In this document: positions 54,947-63,876 of the stretch, one piece after another | Numbering within the stretch: position 1 is the first letter of the stretch | How the letters are laid out: every line of letters starts with the position of its first letter | Source: Flagellimonas algicola | GTDB lineage: Bacteria; Bacteroidota; Bacteroidia; Flavobacteriales; Flavobacteriaceae | DNA: 64,000 nucleotides | NCBI RefSeq assembly: GCF_005937185.1 | Contig: NZ_VCNI01000002.1 | Span: forward strand, 372,001-436,000 | Reading direction: 5' to 3' | Notes under the pieces: model-generated | The model's database searches: none | What the model was told of the DNA's origin: nothing | The model's input: the letters and a program-made list of their open reading frames with translations, nothing else | Position numbers and translations under genes: made by a program

Positions 54947-56629
54947 ATGAAACTAAGAATTTTTATGGTTGGAATTTTGATTATGCTTTTTTCCAACACC
55001 TACTCCCAATCCTATTCAGGATTTTTGGTAGACAATTACAATGGCGTACACGGTGTACTCCTAAATCCGGCAAGTATTTCTGATTCAAGACTTAAACTTG
55101 ATCTGAACCTAGCAGGTTTCAGTGGTTATTTCGGAAACAACTATATAGGGATTGATCTCGGTGATGCCTTCCAAAATATTGGCAACACCTTCAATACAGC
55201 AGAACAGACACCCTTAAAGGACAACTTTCTAGCGGTTAATCTAGATATTCTTGGACCTTCCTTAATGCTGAGTATCAACAAAAACAACTCCTTGGCGATC
55301 TTCACCCGGGGAAGATTCTTCTTTAATGTAGATGATGTAGATGGAACATTATTGGAAAAAGAAGGTGGATTCAATGAAGAAGAGGCATTCTCCATACGGG
55401 AAGATAACGTATCCGGCGCCATTAACTTGTGGTCCGAAATTGGAGCAACCTATTCCCGGGTTTTACTAAATCAGCAGCAGCATTTCTTAAAAGGTGGACT
55501 CACCATGAAGTATTTAATGGGAGCCCATCATGCCTATATTAAAGGAGAGAATATTGATGTGGCGTATGACCCTGACACCGACCAGGTAACCACAACTGGT
55601 GAAATCACTTATGGTAACGATGTTTCAAATAGTGAAGGTAATACACTTGATTTTTCACAATTGAACAACTCAAGCGGGCTTGGTGCGGATATAGGTTTTA
55701 TATACGAATGGAGGCCTGACCATGCCCAGTTTAAATCCACCAATAATGATGGAAAATCGTTGACCAATAAAGGGGCCAACAAATACAAACTGAAATTTGG
55801 CGTATCGGTTACGGATATTGGGAAAATAAATAATAAAGAGGGCGAACAGGTCATTTACGACCTGAACAAGATTCAGGATTATGCCAATTTTGAGGGCGCG
55901 GACTTGGAAGATGCCCTTCAGGGCAATTTTGATGTTGCTCAGGAACTCAATTCAACAGCAAAGACAAGCTTGCCCACCGCCAGCAACGTTTCAGAAGCCG
56001 TCAAGGTTTTGTCCGTGGTAAGTCCGGATGTGGTCTTTCTGGATATTGAGCTCCAGACCGGGCAGGGCTTTGATGTTTTGAACCAAATCAAAGATCCCAA
56101 CTTTGAGGTGATATTTACCACTGCTTTTGAAAAATATGCCATTAAAGCCATAAAGTTCAGCTCTTTGGACTATTTGCTAAAACCCATTGATCTGGACGAG
56201 CTGAAGCAGGCTGTTGAGAAAGCCAGGAACCGCATGGATACCAATGTGTATAGAGAACAGATAGACACCTTGATGCAAAACCTGTCCAAAGAAACCTACC
56301 GTCAGGAAAAAATCTGTTTGGCCACCACCATTGGCATGGAGTTTATAAAGATTGAGGACATTGTTCTCTGCAAAGCCGATGGATCTTATACCTCCTTTGT
56401 CCTGAGAAACAAGAGCAAGCTCATGGTGAGCAAACACTTAAAGGAGTATGAACATCTTTTGGCCGAGCATCAATTTATGAGGGTACATAACAGTTTTGTG
56501 ATCAACCTAAGGGAAGTAAAAAAGTATATCAAAGCGGATGGCGGTTACATTATCATGAGCAACGATATGCATGTGAGTTTGTCCCCTAGAAAAAAAGACG
56601 AGCTGATCGAAGCTTTGAAAAAGCTATAA
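54947..56629 (+). pseudogene. Deletion fusion: DUF5723-like exported protein joined to truncated LytTR response regulator
   Basis: A single 560-aa open frame. Residues 1-344 are an exported protein: signal peptide to about 21 (NTYSQ), then GVLLNPASISDSRLKLDLNLAGF, LGPSLMLSIN and LKFGVSVTDIGKI, as in DUF5723 outer-membrane-type proteins, ending at KTSLPTA without the family's C-terminus. From about 345 (SNVSEAVKVL) it becomes a response regulator: DVVFLDIEL with the phospho-Asp, FTTAFEKYA, YLLKPIDL, then LytTR (about 460-558; FIKIEDIVLCKADGSYT, FMRVHNSFVINL). The first about 35 receiver residues, including the acidic pair, are missing. A secreted N-terminus on a DNA-binding domain is not functional. 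I read it as a deletion scar or an assembly error. Confidence 0.75.
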
Positions 56630-56639
56630 CCTCTTTGAC

Positions 56640-57236
56640 TTAATCTTGATTTTCATCCCCAGATTTTTTAACTAGGCCTTTGGTAAATTCGTTCAGGGCT
56701 TCCACTTTTTGCTCAAAATCCCCTTTTAATGTTTCCCGGTAGGCATTGAGGTTTTTGACCAAATCATCGATATTATCAGGAATCACGTCCTCAAAAAATT
56801 GTCGGAGTCTTTTAGCGGTTGTCGGGGATTTTCCGTTGGTGGAAATGGCCACTTTTACGTTGCCCTTGGTCACAATGCCGCCCATATAAAAATCACAGAA
56901 AGGAGGATTATCGGCCACGTTCACCAAAATGCTCCGTTCCCGGCAATCATTGTAAACTTGTTCATTCACTTCAGGTTTGTCCGTGCAGGCCACAACCATA
57001 TGCTTGCCGTTCAAGAACTTTGGATCATACCTTTCTTGGGTCAGCTCCACTTGGTGTTTTTCCGCCAACTGTTGGGTAGCGTCCAAAAATTCCGGCGCCA
57101 CCATTTGCACCTGGGCTTTGGGACTGGACTTTAAAAGGAATGTAAGCTTTTCCACGCCCACATTACCACCACCAACAATGAGCACTTTAAGGTTGTTTAC
57201 CTTTAAAAAAACGGGATAAAGTTCATTTCTTTCCAT
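56640..57236 (-). CDS. Precorrin-2 dehydrogenase / sirohydrochlorin ferrochelatase-type enzyme (CysG N-terminal domain)
   Basis: 198 aa, cytoplasmic. The NAD-binding start NELYPVFLKVNNLKVLIVGGGNVGVEK is the hallmark of siroheme synthase N-domains. VACTDKPEVNEQVYNDCRERSILVNVADNPPFCDFYMGG and VAISTNGKSPTTAKRLRQFFE complete the fold and dimerisation region. It oxidises precorrin-2 to sirohydrochlorin for siroheme, the cofactor of sulfite and nitrite reductases. No other siroheme or sulfate gene is in the window. Its stop lies 10 bp from the convergent fused gene. Confidence 0.93.
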   Translation of the reverse strand: MERNELYPVFLKVNNLKVLIVGGGNVGVEKLTFLLKSSPKAQVQMVAPEFLDATQQLAEKHQVELTQERYDPKFLNGKHMVVACTDKPEVNEQVYNDCRERSILVNVADNPPFCDFYMGGIVTKGNVKVAISTNGKSPTTAKRLRQFFEDVIPDNIDDLVKNLNAYRETLKGDFEQKVEALNEFTKGLVKKSGDENQD

Positions 57237-57316
57237 GGTTCCAGGCTTTGTTGACAGGTAGTTTCACTTTATCTTACAAAGGTATGCCTAAACCAAATCC
57301 CTCATTCATCAATACC

Positions 57317-58150
57317 TTACTTTTTTATCACCCTTCCATCACTGGAAAGTACTTGACGGATAATTTCTGCATCCCCTTTATAGAATAGGCGGCTATCGGA
57401 ATTGGCCTCCACATCTATGGTGTTGTTTACGGTAAGGTAGGCATCACTATCTGCGGTTAGGGAAATCTCCAGATCGTCTACCACAAGACCATAGTCTTCA
57501 AACCTACTGTCGGAACTCAGGGTGGCCTCTAAATCCCTAATGTTTCCAATTAAATCTGCATGACTGTCTGAAGAAAGTCTGGCATTTACTTCGTTAACCT
57601 GAAATTCCCCTACCAATTTTGCGCTGGAAGAAAGATTCAAATTCACTCTATTCGCATCTACAAAAACATCTGCATCGCTGTCTGAAGAAGCTTCAAATTC
57701 AAACCTTTCAGTGGTAATATCCCCCTCAAAATACGCATCAGAACTTAAATCAACGGAGACATTGGGCGCACTCAGTGGGCTGTCCAAATAAATAGCAGCA
57801 TCTGATGAAGCCCTAAAATCCCTGATCTGGGTGGTGGTTATAAAAAGTTGTAGGGTTTCCTTTCCCTTGATATTGATATTGTTCTTGAGTTTTACCGTAA
57901 GTCTTCCACCATCTTGATAGATATCTATTTTTCCAAACAAATTGTCATTGGCCTTTATCCGAACTTCTTCCTCGGTTTCTGAAAAATTCACATAAGCCTT
58001 AAAATCCGTGGCTACCGTAAGGGCGGTAATGTTGTCAAAATCGTATTCACGGGTTGATACTTCATCCGATACCCGAATGGTTTCATAGCTACAAGAGCTG
58101 ATAAAACTGGCCATACCTATGGCTAGCAAAGTGGTTTTGATTGTTCTCAT
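57317..58150 (-). CDS. DUF2807 (GIN-domain) envelope lipoprotein
   Basis: 277 aa. Lipoprotein signal FISSC (Cys about 20). The rest (about 40-270) is the repetitive beta-solenoid-like DUF2807 fold. Ser-Asp-rich turns recur (RASSDAAIYLDSPL, DLSSDAYFEGD, EASSDSDADVFVD, NLSSSAKLVG, RLSSDSHADLIG, TLSSDSRFED, SLTADSDAYL). Its function is unknown; domains of this type are called 'putative auto-transporter adhesin, head GIN domain'. It is the last gene of the sigma operon, 15 bp after the TonB receptor. Confidence 0.88.
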   Translation of the reverse strand: MRTIKTTLLAIGMASFISSCSYETIRVSDEVSTREYDFDNITALTVATDFKAYVNFSETEEEVRIKANDNLFGKIDIYQDGGRLTVKLKNNINIKGKETLQLFITTTQIRDFRASSDAAIYLDSPLSAPNVSVDLSSDAYFEGDITTERFEFEASSDSDADVFVDANRVNLNLSSSAKLVGEFQVNEVNARLSSDSHADLIGNIRDLEATLSSDSRFEDYGLVVDDLEISLTADSDAYLTVNNTIDVEANSDSRLFYKGDAEIIRQVLSSDGRVIKK

Positions 58151-58165
58151 AATGTTCGTTTTTGA

Positions 58166-60508
58166 TTAAAATTCTATGCGATAATTCAGCAGGGGCAATA
58201 GCTCCAATTGATACTCCGGAACCATGGTTCGGGTACGCGTGCTAAAAAACATCTCGTCAATATTCTGCCGGTTGGTCAGATTTTGAATGTCCAAAGAAAT
58301 GATATGTGCCACCTTGGGTCTGTTTATCCTGTAAGAGAAGCTGGTATCTAGTCTCCAGTAGTCGTCAAACTCCAAAGTATTCCGTTGATCTTGAAGGATT
58401 CGTACGTTTCCTGTTTGGTCAAAATAATCCAAGTCCACCGGAGTTCCCCTTTTACCCCCGTTCCACAGCAATTTGGCGTTTACCCCAAAGATGTTATTGC
58501 TATTTCTACCTGCTTTAAATTCCTTACCCCCAACCACGTTAAAAGTGTATTGGGCATTGTAACGACTGTCGTACCAATTGCCGTCCGCCGCCCTATACTG
58601 GGAATCGAAAAGGGAACTGGTCACCAAGAAATAATACTGGTTGGAAAAGAATTTTTCCAAAGTGAGTTCCAAACCATAGTTTCTGGCCTTTCCAGAATCT
58701 ACTAATCCTGCACTTATAAATTGTCCGTTTAAAAAAGAGTCTGTGTTGTTTGGATCGGCCGAAACTGCCACTTTATTTAAATCTTGATAGTACACTTCCA
58801 CCTTTAAATGTCCATTTTTAATGACTCTCCAGTCATAACCCAACACGTAATGCGTAGCACGCATAAGGTCTAATTCTTTATTTGGGGTGGTAATATTCCC
58901 CTGTGTATCCTCGACTTCAATAAAATACTGGTTTAGCGGCATTCGTCTCGAGTGTAATCCAACCCCGGCACTAAGGGTATGTTTGGGTGCAATGCGGTAC
59001 TCAAAGCCTCCCCTTGGCTCCAAAACAAAATCATCATTAACGGAAAATGCTGAGGCATGCAGGCCAAAGGTGGTTGAAAATTTTTCCGTAAATCGGTATT
59101 TGGCCTGGGAGAAAAATTGCAGGAAGGTCCCGTTGCCATCTGCATTTACCAAAGTTTCTATTGCTGCATCAATTGTTTCATCCGAAAGCACCTTATAATC
59201 CAAGCGACTATAAACAAACCCGGTTTTTAGGGTGGTCTTGGCATTGAACTTTTGATTGAGATTGGCGCTCAGTCTAAAGGCACTATTCCTTAAAATGTCC
59301 CTTTCCCTGAAAAAACGATTGGTGTTTCTATTGTCCACTGAAAAATCGTAATCACTTCGATTTCCGGAATAGGATAGCGCCCCGTCCAAGGAGGTGTTGG
59401 TGCTAAAAAAATGTTTGATGTTGATTCCTCCCATATAGGTTTTGGAATCGAACTGCTCATCTTCAAAAACATCCGGAACTACTTGTTCGGCATTGTCCTG
59501 ATTGTCCTCGCTTACCCCACCTATTCCCCATGCGGATAAATTGGTTTTATCGCCAAGAGGCAAATTCACCTTAAAAGAAAGGTCCTGAAATGTGGGCACC
59601 GATCCTTCAGATACCTCAATGATATTGTTCAGAATGGTCAAGGTTGAATACCTATAGTTGATAAGGTAAGACCCTTTGTAGTTTTTGGAAAAAGGTCCCT
59701 CAATCGCCAAATCGGTTCCCAACACCCCAAATTGAAAGGCGTATTCTGTGTTCTCGGCATTCCCATTGCGTAATCGGATATCAAAAACTCCGGACGTGGC
59801 ATTACCATATTCCGCAGGAAATGCTCCGGTGAAAAAATCTGAGTTCCCCAGCATATTGGTGCTCAACAAACTCACTGCACCTGGGGAATACCCCTCTTCG
59901 GAAAAGTGATTGGGTTCTGGCACTTCCACTCCTTCAATCTTCCATAACAACTGGTTGGGGGCATTCCCCCGGATTACAATTTCATTGGTGGTATCGTCCG
60001 TGTTTGTTACACCAGCAAAGGACAAGGCCATCCGACCCGGATCACTTATACTTGCTGGAAAGCGTTTGGTCTCCTCCACCCCAAAAGAACGGGCGCTGAC
60101 CGTGGCCAGCTTGTTGTTTGGTTTTATCTGATCTTTCCGGGCAGATATTACAACTTCTTCCAGTTGGTTCAGTGATTCCGTGAGCCTAATGGTCAAATTG
60201 ATTTCCTTGGCGGATCCCACCAGAACTTCCGAAATCAAGGCATCCTCATAGCCCAAATAACTACAACTGAAAGACTGCCGCCCCACGGGAACATTCTCCA
60301 TGGAAAAGAATCCCTGCATGTCTGTAACCACGCCTAGCTGTGGCTCCACATTGAGAAGTACAATGGTAGCGCCCATCAAGGGACTTCCGGTAACAATATC
60401 GGTTACCCTTCCCTTTACAGTTTGCTTTAAATCTTGTCCGAAACCTAAAAATATGGATGCAAAGACCAGCCCCAGGGTAATGGAGATGCGTAATTTTAGT
60501 GTTTTCAT
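58166..60508 (-). CDS. TonB-dependent receptor with carboxypeptidase-regulatory-like N-terminal domain
   Basis: 780 aa with a signal peptide (1-24, ending FLGFGQ). CarboxypepD_reg-like domain (about 27-110; VKGRVTDIVTGSPLMGATIVL). A TonB-box-like LNQLEEVVISARKDQ precedes the plug (about 130-240; DPGRMALSFAGV, ANEIVIRGNAPNQLLWKIEGVEVP). A beta-barrel runs to the C-terminal PLLNYRIEF. It lacks the SusC signature and a SusD partner, so it is not a glycan-type transporter; the substrate is unknown. Its place in an ECF-sigma operon suggests an envelope or signalling role. Confidence 0.9.
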   Translation of the reverse strand: MKTLKLRISITLGLVFASIFLGFGQDLKQTVKGRVTDIVTGSPLMGATIVLLNVEPQLGVVTDMQGFFSMENVPVGRQSFSCSYLGYEDALISEVLVGSAKEINLTIRLTESLNQLEEVVISARKDQIKPNNKLATVSARSFGVEETKRFPASISDPGRMALSFAGVTNTDDTTNEIVIRGNAPNQLLWKIEGVEVPEPNHFSEEGYSPGAVSLLSTNMLGNSDFFTGAFPAEYGNATSGVFDIRLRNGNAENTEYAFQFGVLGTDLAIEGPFSKNYKGSYLINYRYSTLTILNNIIEVSEGSVPTFQDLSFKVNLPLGDKTNLSAWGIGGVSEDNQDNAEQVVPDVFEDEQFDSKTYMGGINIKHFFSTNTSLDGALSYSGNRSDYDFSVDNRNTNRFFRERDILRNSAFRLSANLNQKFNAKTTLKTGFVYSRLDYKVLSDETIDAAIETLVNADGNGTFLQFFSQAKYRFTEKFSTTFGLHASAFSVNDDFVLEPRGGFEYRIAPKHTLSAGVGLHSRRMPLNQYFIEVEDTQGNITTPNKELDLMRATHYVLGYDWRVIKNGHLKVEVYYQDLNKVAVSADPNNTDSFLNGQFISAGLVDSGKARNYGLELTLEKFFSNQYYFLVTSSLFDSQYRAADGNWYDSRYNAQYTFNVVGGKEFKAGRNSNNIFGVNAKLLWNGGKRGTPVDLDYFDQTGNVRILQDQRNTLEFDDYWRLDTSFSYRINRPKVAHIISLDIQNLTNRQNIDEMFFSTRTRTMVPEYQLELLPLLNYRIEF

Positions 60509-60526
60509 GATTTTAATTGGTTGATT

Positions 60527-60706
60527 CTAACGCAGTTCTTTTTCCAGGTTCAAAACTGGCATCCAGAAGAAGTTGATGACGGACCATTCGTCCTTTTCCA
60601 GGTTTTGGGAGCTCCTTACAAAGACCGACCCGTTTTCCGAGAATACATGTTTGGCCGCCAGACCGTGATTGATTGATTGTTCGTTTTTTGATTTGTTATT
60701 GTTCAT
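60527..60706 (-). CDS. Small 59-aa protein between receptor and barrel genes
   Basis: The ATG at 60706 overlaps the stop of the upstream barrel gene (shared 60696-60706), and the stop TAG is at 60527-60529, 18 bp before the TonB receptor start. The product is 59 aa: MNNNKSKNEQ, then HGLAAKHVFSENGSVFVRSS, DEWSVINFFWMPVLNLEKELR. It is mostly polar with one short aromatic stretch (NFFWMPVL), and has no signal peptide. The coupling and the full frame between two genes argue for a real gene. No family recognised. Confidence 0.6.
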   Translation of the reverse strand: MNNNKSKNEQSINHGLAAKHVFSENGSVFVRSSQNLEKDEWSVINFFWMPVLNLEKELR

Positions 60707-61355
60707 CGTCCAAATGTTTTTTGTATCGATTTCTTCCCATATTGAAAACCCCTATTTTGACGCCAAAACCTCCTGAAAACCCATTGATTCTATCCAATGG
60801 GTTCAAATCCAAGTCGAGTTTATTGGAAAAGCGGTATTTAATCCCGGCCTCCAATTGCACATACCTGGACACATTGAACAAAACGCTCATTCCAGGTTCA
60901 AAAACAAAAATTGCATCGATTTCATCCTCGTCAATATTATCGTCAATGGGATCGTCAAAATTGTTCCCAAAATAACCCACCCCACCTGCGCCAATAAGCA
61001 CAGGAAATGAAAGATTGACCATGGATTCACTAAATAGAATAGGCTCTATATGCAAGCCTCCATAAGCGGCAATCAAATCTTCGTTGATCGTTCTGGGATT
61101 ATCTTGTTCTGAATACAGAAAGTTGCCCACAAAGCCTACTTCAAATTTCCTATTGGCCACATAGGCCACTTTAAGCCCTCCTATATAAGTGTCCTTGCCG
61201 TCTATTTCCCCAAAATAGGTGGTAAGACCCAGGTAGACTCCGTGTACCACGTTTTTGCGATCATTAAATTCAATGTAATCGGCATCATCTTGATCTTGCG
61301 CCCAAGAAAGAGAACTTACCAATAAGAATGCGAGTAGCAATATCCGCTGAATCAT
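60696..61355 (-). CDS. Small outer-membrane beta-barrel-like protein
   Basis: 219 aa from the ATG at 61355, which begins a clean signal peptide (MIQRILLLAFLLVSSLSWAQ); an ATG at 61409 would add 18 residues ahead of it. An acidic segment (about 20-30) is followed by alternating strands typical of small outer-membrane barrels: VVHGVYLGLTTYFGEID, GLKVAYVANRKFEVGFVGNF, VQLEAGIKYRFSNK, GFSGGFGVKIGVFN. Its function is unknown. The end overlaps the 59-aa gene, and it belongs to the sigma operon. Confidence 0.8.
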   Translation of the reverse strand: MIQRILLLAFLLVSSLSWAQDQDDADYIEFNDRKNVVHGVYLGLTTYFGEIDGKDTYIGGLKVAYVANRKFEVGFVGNFLYSEQDNPRTINEDLIAAYGGLHIEPILFSESMVNLSFPVLIGAGGVGYFGNNFDDPIDDNIDEDEIDAIFVFEPGMSVLFNVSRYVQLEAGIKYRFSNKLDLDLNPLDRINGFSGGFGVKIGVFNMGRNRYKKHLDDEQ

Positions 61356-61459
61356 GGTTTTGGTAATGGTTGTCTCTCTAAGGACAATGCTTTTTTTGGA
61401 AGGTTGCATGTTTTTTGATTTTTTTTTTGAATTATTTTTTGATTGTTGAATTGATGGTA

Positions 61460-62548
61460 CTAATCGGTAATCACAATAGCGCCTTTAATTCCGTTGATGG
61501 TAAAGTCGCCGGTTGTTCCTGAGCCGTATTTAGCGGTAATCTCCCTGGTTTTTTTCCCTGCATTGGTCACGTTGGTCTTTATGTTGGTGAATGTTTTGGG
61601 AACACGCAACAAACCTTGTTCCAAAGTGGCCCTAAAGTCAAAGGAAAGTCCTGAAACATCCAGTTTTATCTCAGAAGATTCCTGTACAATGTCAATTTCC
61701 GGACTGGGCGAAAGAATTTGCCGAACTTCCACCTCTGCTATTCTTAGGGTCAGGAACATTTCCGAATCCACACTGGCAATATCCACATTGGAGAATTTGA
61801 AATCGCCTCGGAGCGTTCCAATAGCTTCAAGTATCACCTCATCTTTGCTGGAATACAGTTCAAGGTTTGAGACATTGTCCAAATTAAGATCGCTCCCACT
61901 GCTGATTATTTTCAGTTTTTGACCATTTTCAACATCAATGGCTCCATTGCTCATTTTAATGCTACCATAATCGATCCCCCCTAAATTGAGCTTGCCAAAT
62001 TTCATGTCAATTTTAGCGGTGGATATCGCATCGTTGACCCAGATATCCCCGTGTTGTACATTGGCATCCAAATCGCCATGCCAAGCTCCGATTACCAAAT
62101 CCCCAAATTTGTTGATCACATTGAGTTCGGCATTTACTGGCATATAAACCTCATAATCAATCTGTATATTGGATTTATCAAAGTCGAAGGGGTTGGCCTT
62201 GTTGAAATATCTACTGAATAGACTGGAACTTTTATCCACAATTTCGGAGGTGATGCGAATAAAATCCCCAGCTTGGGTCACCTTAGGTTGGATCCGGTCA
62301 ATCAACTTTTTGGCATTTTCATCCTTTCGATGTACCACCTTGATGTCGATGGACACTTTTAACTCCTCTTGATCCCAGCCATTGATCACCACATTGCCAT
62401 ATTTATTCTCAATCTGAACTGATCCCGTAGCCGGAAGGTCATAACTTTTTGACCAAGCCTTTGTCTGCTCACTTTGAGCTGTTGCCCTAGCAGCAATTAA
62501 ACAGCAAAAAGCAGTAATTACAATATGTTTATAAAATATACCCTTCAT
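61460..62548 (-). CDS. DUF4097-like exported beta-solenoid protein
   Basis: 362 aa from the ATG at 62548 (MKGIFYKHIVITAFCCLIAA, ending ARATAQ); two earlier in-frame ATGs (62572, 62560) are possible. After the signal peptide: SVQIENKYGNVVINGWDQEELKVSI, NKFGDLVIGAWHGDLD, FGKLNLGGIDYGSIKMSNGAIDV and TTGDFTINGIKGAIVITD. This is the repetitive right-handed beta architecture of DUF4097/GIN-type proteins, like the DUF2807 gene at the far end of the operon. The start overlaps the putative anti-sigma gene by 20 bp. Confidence 0.82.
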   Translation of the reverse strand: MKGIFYKHIVITAFCCLIAARATAQSEQTKAWSKSYDLPATGSVQIENKYGNVVINGWDQEELKVSIDIKVVHRKDENAKKLIDRIQPKVTQAGDFIRITSEIVDKSSSLFSRYFNKANPFDFDKSNIQIDYEVYMPVNAELNVINKFGDLVIGAWHGDLDANVQHGDIWVNDAISTAKIDMKFGKLNLGGIDYGSIKMSNGAIDVENGQKLKIISSGSDLNLDNVSNLELYSSKDEVILEAIGTLRGDFKFSNVDIASVDSEMFLTLRIAEVEVRQILSPSPEIDIVQESSEIKLDVSGLSFDFRATLEQGLLRVPKTFTNIKTNVTNAGKKTREITAKYGSGTTGDFTINGIKGAIVITD

Positions 62549-63074
62549 AATCCATTTCATTTTTAGATGCATTGATTTGCCTCAGCAAATTCTCAATCAG
62601 TTCAATGCGCTTTTTATAGTTGTTGACAATGGCTTCCAAAACCCGCTCATTGTCCAGGTTGTTCTTCATTTCCAGTTTCAGCTGTTCGTATTCCTCGTCC
62701 AGTTCATCCATAAAGGATAGAAACTCATCTTTGTCCGCAGCTGATAGTTTTGGATGGTTCTTGACCAATTGCACCTGCTGATACACCAGATTTTTATAGT
62801 GCAGGTCTATTTCAAAAAGTTCCTCGCTGGCATAACCTTCCATTTCCTGTGCATTAGGATTGCCCAACATAAGGAAGGCCACCAAGGACAGACCAACCAA
62901 AAAGACAACGGATGCCGCTATCCTGAATTTGCCAGATCTCCACAACGGAATGACTTTTGGGGTTTCTTTTTCGTCCAAGGCGCCGGCAATACCCTGCCAC
63001 AATTTGTCCTTGTCCACTTTGTGGACATTGAACGCCTCTTTGTTTTCCTTGATATACTTTTCAAAATTGTCCAT
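62529..63074 (-). CDS. Putative anti-sigma factor, single-pass membrane protein
   Basis: 181 aa from the ATG at 63074; a GTG one codon earlier also opens the frame. It has a cytoplasmic N-terminus (about 1-50; KYIKENKEAFNVHKVDKDKLWQGI), one transmembrane helix (about 54-70; IAASVVFLVGLSLVAFLML), and a periplasmic helical, charged tail (about 100-170, coiled-coil-like; DELDEEYEQLKLEMKNNLDNERVLEAIVNNYKKRIELIENLL). It follows the ECF sigma gene with a TGATG junction, the usual arrangement for an anti-sigma factor. No zinc-finger anti-sigma motif is seen, so the assignment rests on context. Confidence 0.75.
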   Translation of the reverse strand: MDNFEKYIKENKEAFNVHKVDKDKLWQGIAGALDEKETPKVIPLWRSGKFRIAASVVFLVGLSLVAFLMLGNPNAQEMEGYASEELFEIDLHYKNLVYQQVQLVKNHPKLSAADKDEFLSFMDELDEEYEQLKLEMKNNLDNERVLEAIVNNYKKRIELIENLLRQINASKNEMDYEGYIL

Positions 63075-63634
63075 CACAGTTCATTTACAATTTGAATCAA
63101 TTTCTTTTTTGCTCTATGGTATTGCGATTTGGAGGTTGAGGTGGATATCCCCAAGATTTCTCCAATTTCCACATGATCATACCCTTCAATGAGATAAAGG
63201 GTTATAATTTGCCTATAACCTTCCGGTAACTGACTTAGTCCTGTTTTCACCTTATCAATCTCCAGTTGATCAACCTCTTGGAATTCATCCTCTTCAAGCG
63301 GTTCCCCTTCATTTTCCAAAGAAGACAACAACAAGCGTTTCGATTTAAGATGGTTGATACTCCTATTGATCACAATGCGTTTCAACCAAGCACCAAAAGT
63401 GCTTTCGAACCTAAACGTGTCCATTTTTCTAAATGCCTCCACAAAGCTCTCCTGCAAAATATCCTCGGCATCTTCCCTTATTGTAAGTAACCGCATGGCT
63501 ACATTGAACATGGCATCCACGTACAACCCATACAATTGATATTGGGCGTTCCGATCTCCTGCCTTGCTCTGTTCCACCAATGCCTGGTGCGTAAAACGTA
63601 CGTTTGCTTCCAAAAATCCTGGACGATTATTCAA
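63074..63634 (-). CDS. ECF-type RNA polymerase sigma factor
   Basis: 186 aa starting at a TTG (63634); no in-frame ATG precedes conserved sequence. Region 2 (about 22-88; AGDRNAQYQLYGLYVDAMFNVAMR, EDAEDILQESFVEAFRKMDTFR, AWLKRIVINRSINHLKSKR) and region 4 (about 125-182; LSQLPEGYRQIITLYLIEGYDHVEIGEILGISTSTSKSQYHRAKKKL) are both clear. First gene of the envelope operon; it probably drives its own operon under control of the downstream anti-sigma factor. Confidence 0.93.
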   Translation of the reverse strand: MNNRPGFLEANVRFTHQALVEQSKAGDRNAQYQLYGLYVDAMFNVAMRLLTIREDAEDILQESFVEAFRKMDTFRFESTFGAWLKRIVINRSINHLKSKRLLLSSLENEGEPLEEDEFQEVDQLEIDKVKTGLSQLPEGYRQIITLYLIEGYDHVEIGEILGISTSTSKSQYHRAKKKLIQIVNEL

Positions 63635-63739
63635 TGACGGCTAAAAATAATCCTTATTCATCTAACCCAAAGACAAAACAAAACTCTAAGGGTTGCATGT
63701 TAGGATGTTTTAAGGTCAAAAAAGTAGAATTAAGTCACC

Positions 63740-63795
63740 TCGAGCGCAGTCGAGAGGTCTTTGTTTTTGGATTTCTAGGTCTCGACTGCGCTCGA
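63740..63795. repeat. 16-bp inverted repeat (intergenic palindromic element)
   Basis: TCGAGCGCAGTCGAGA (63740-63755) and its exact complement TCTCGACTGCGCTCGA (63780-63795) flank a 24-bp loop. GC-rich and symmetric in an otherwise AT-rich gap between the sigma gene and the OmpA gene, it looks like a dispersed intergenic repeat or a hairpin. Confidence 0.85.
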
Positions 63796-63824
63796 CCTGA
63801 CAGCTAAGGAAGTTGGGGAACAAA

Positions 63825-63850
63825 AAACCTTCAACTTAAGTTGAAGGTTT
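63825..63850 (-). terminator. Perfect 13-bp palindromic terminator for the OmpA-like gene
   Basis: Left arm AAACCTTCAACTT (63825-63837), right arm AAGTTGAAGGTTT (63838-63850), no loop bases between. On the minus strand the stem is followed by TTT continuing to 63822, fitting termination 27 bp past the OmpA stop. It shares its core with the hairpin at 6036-6064. Confidence 0.8.
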
Positions 63851-63876
63851 GAGGGTAGTGTTTATTGATGGTTGGG

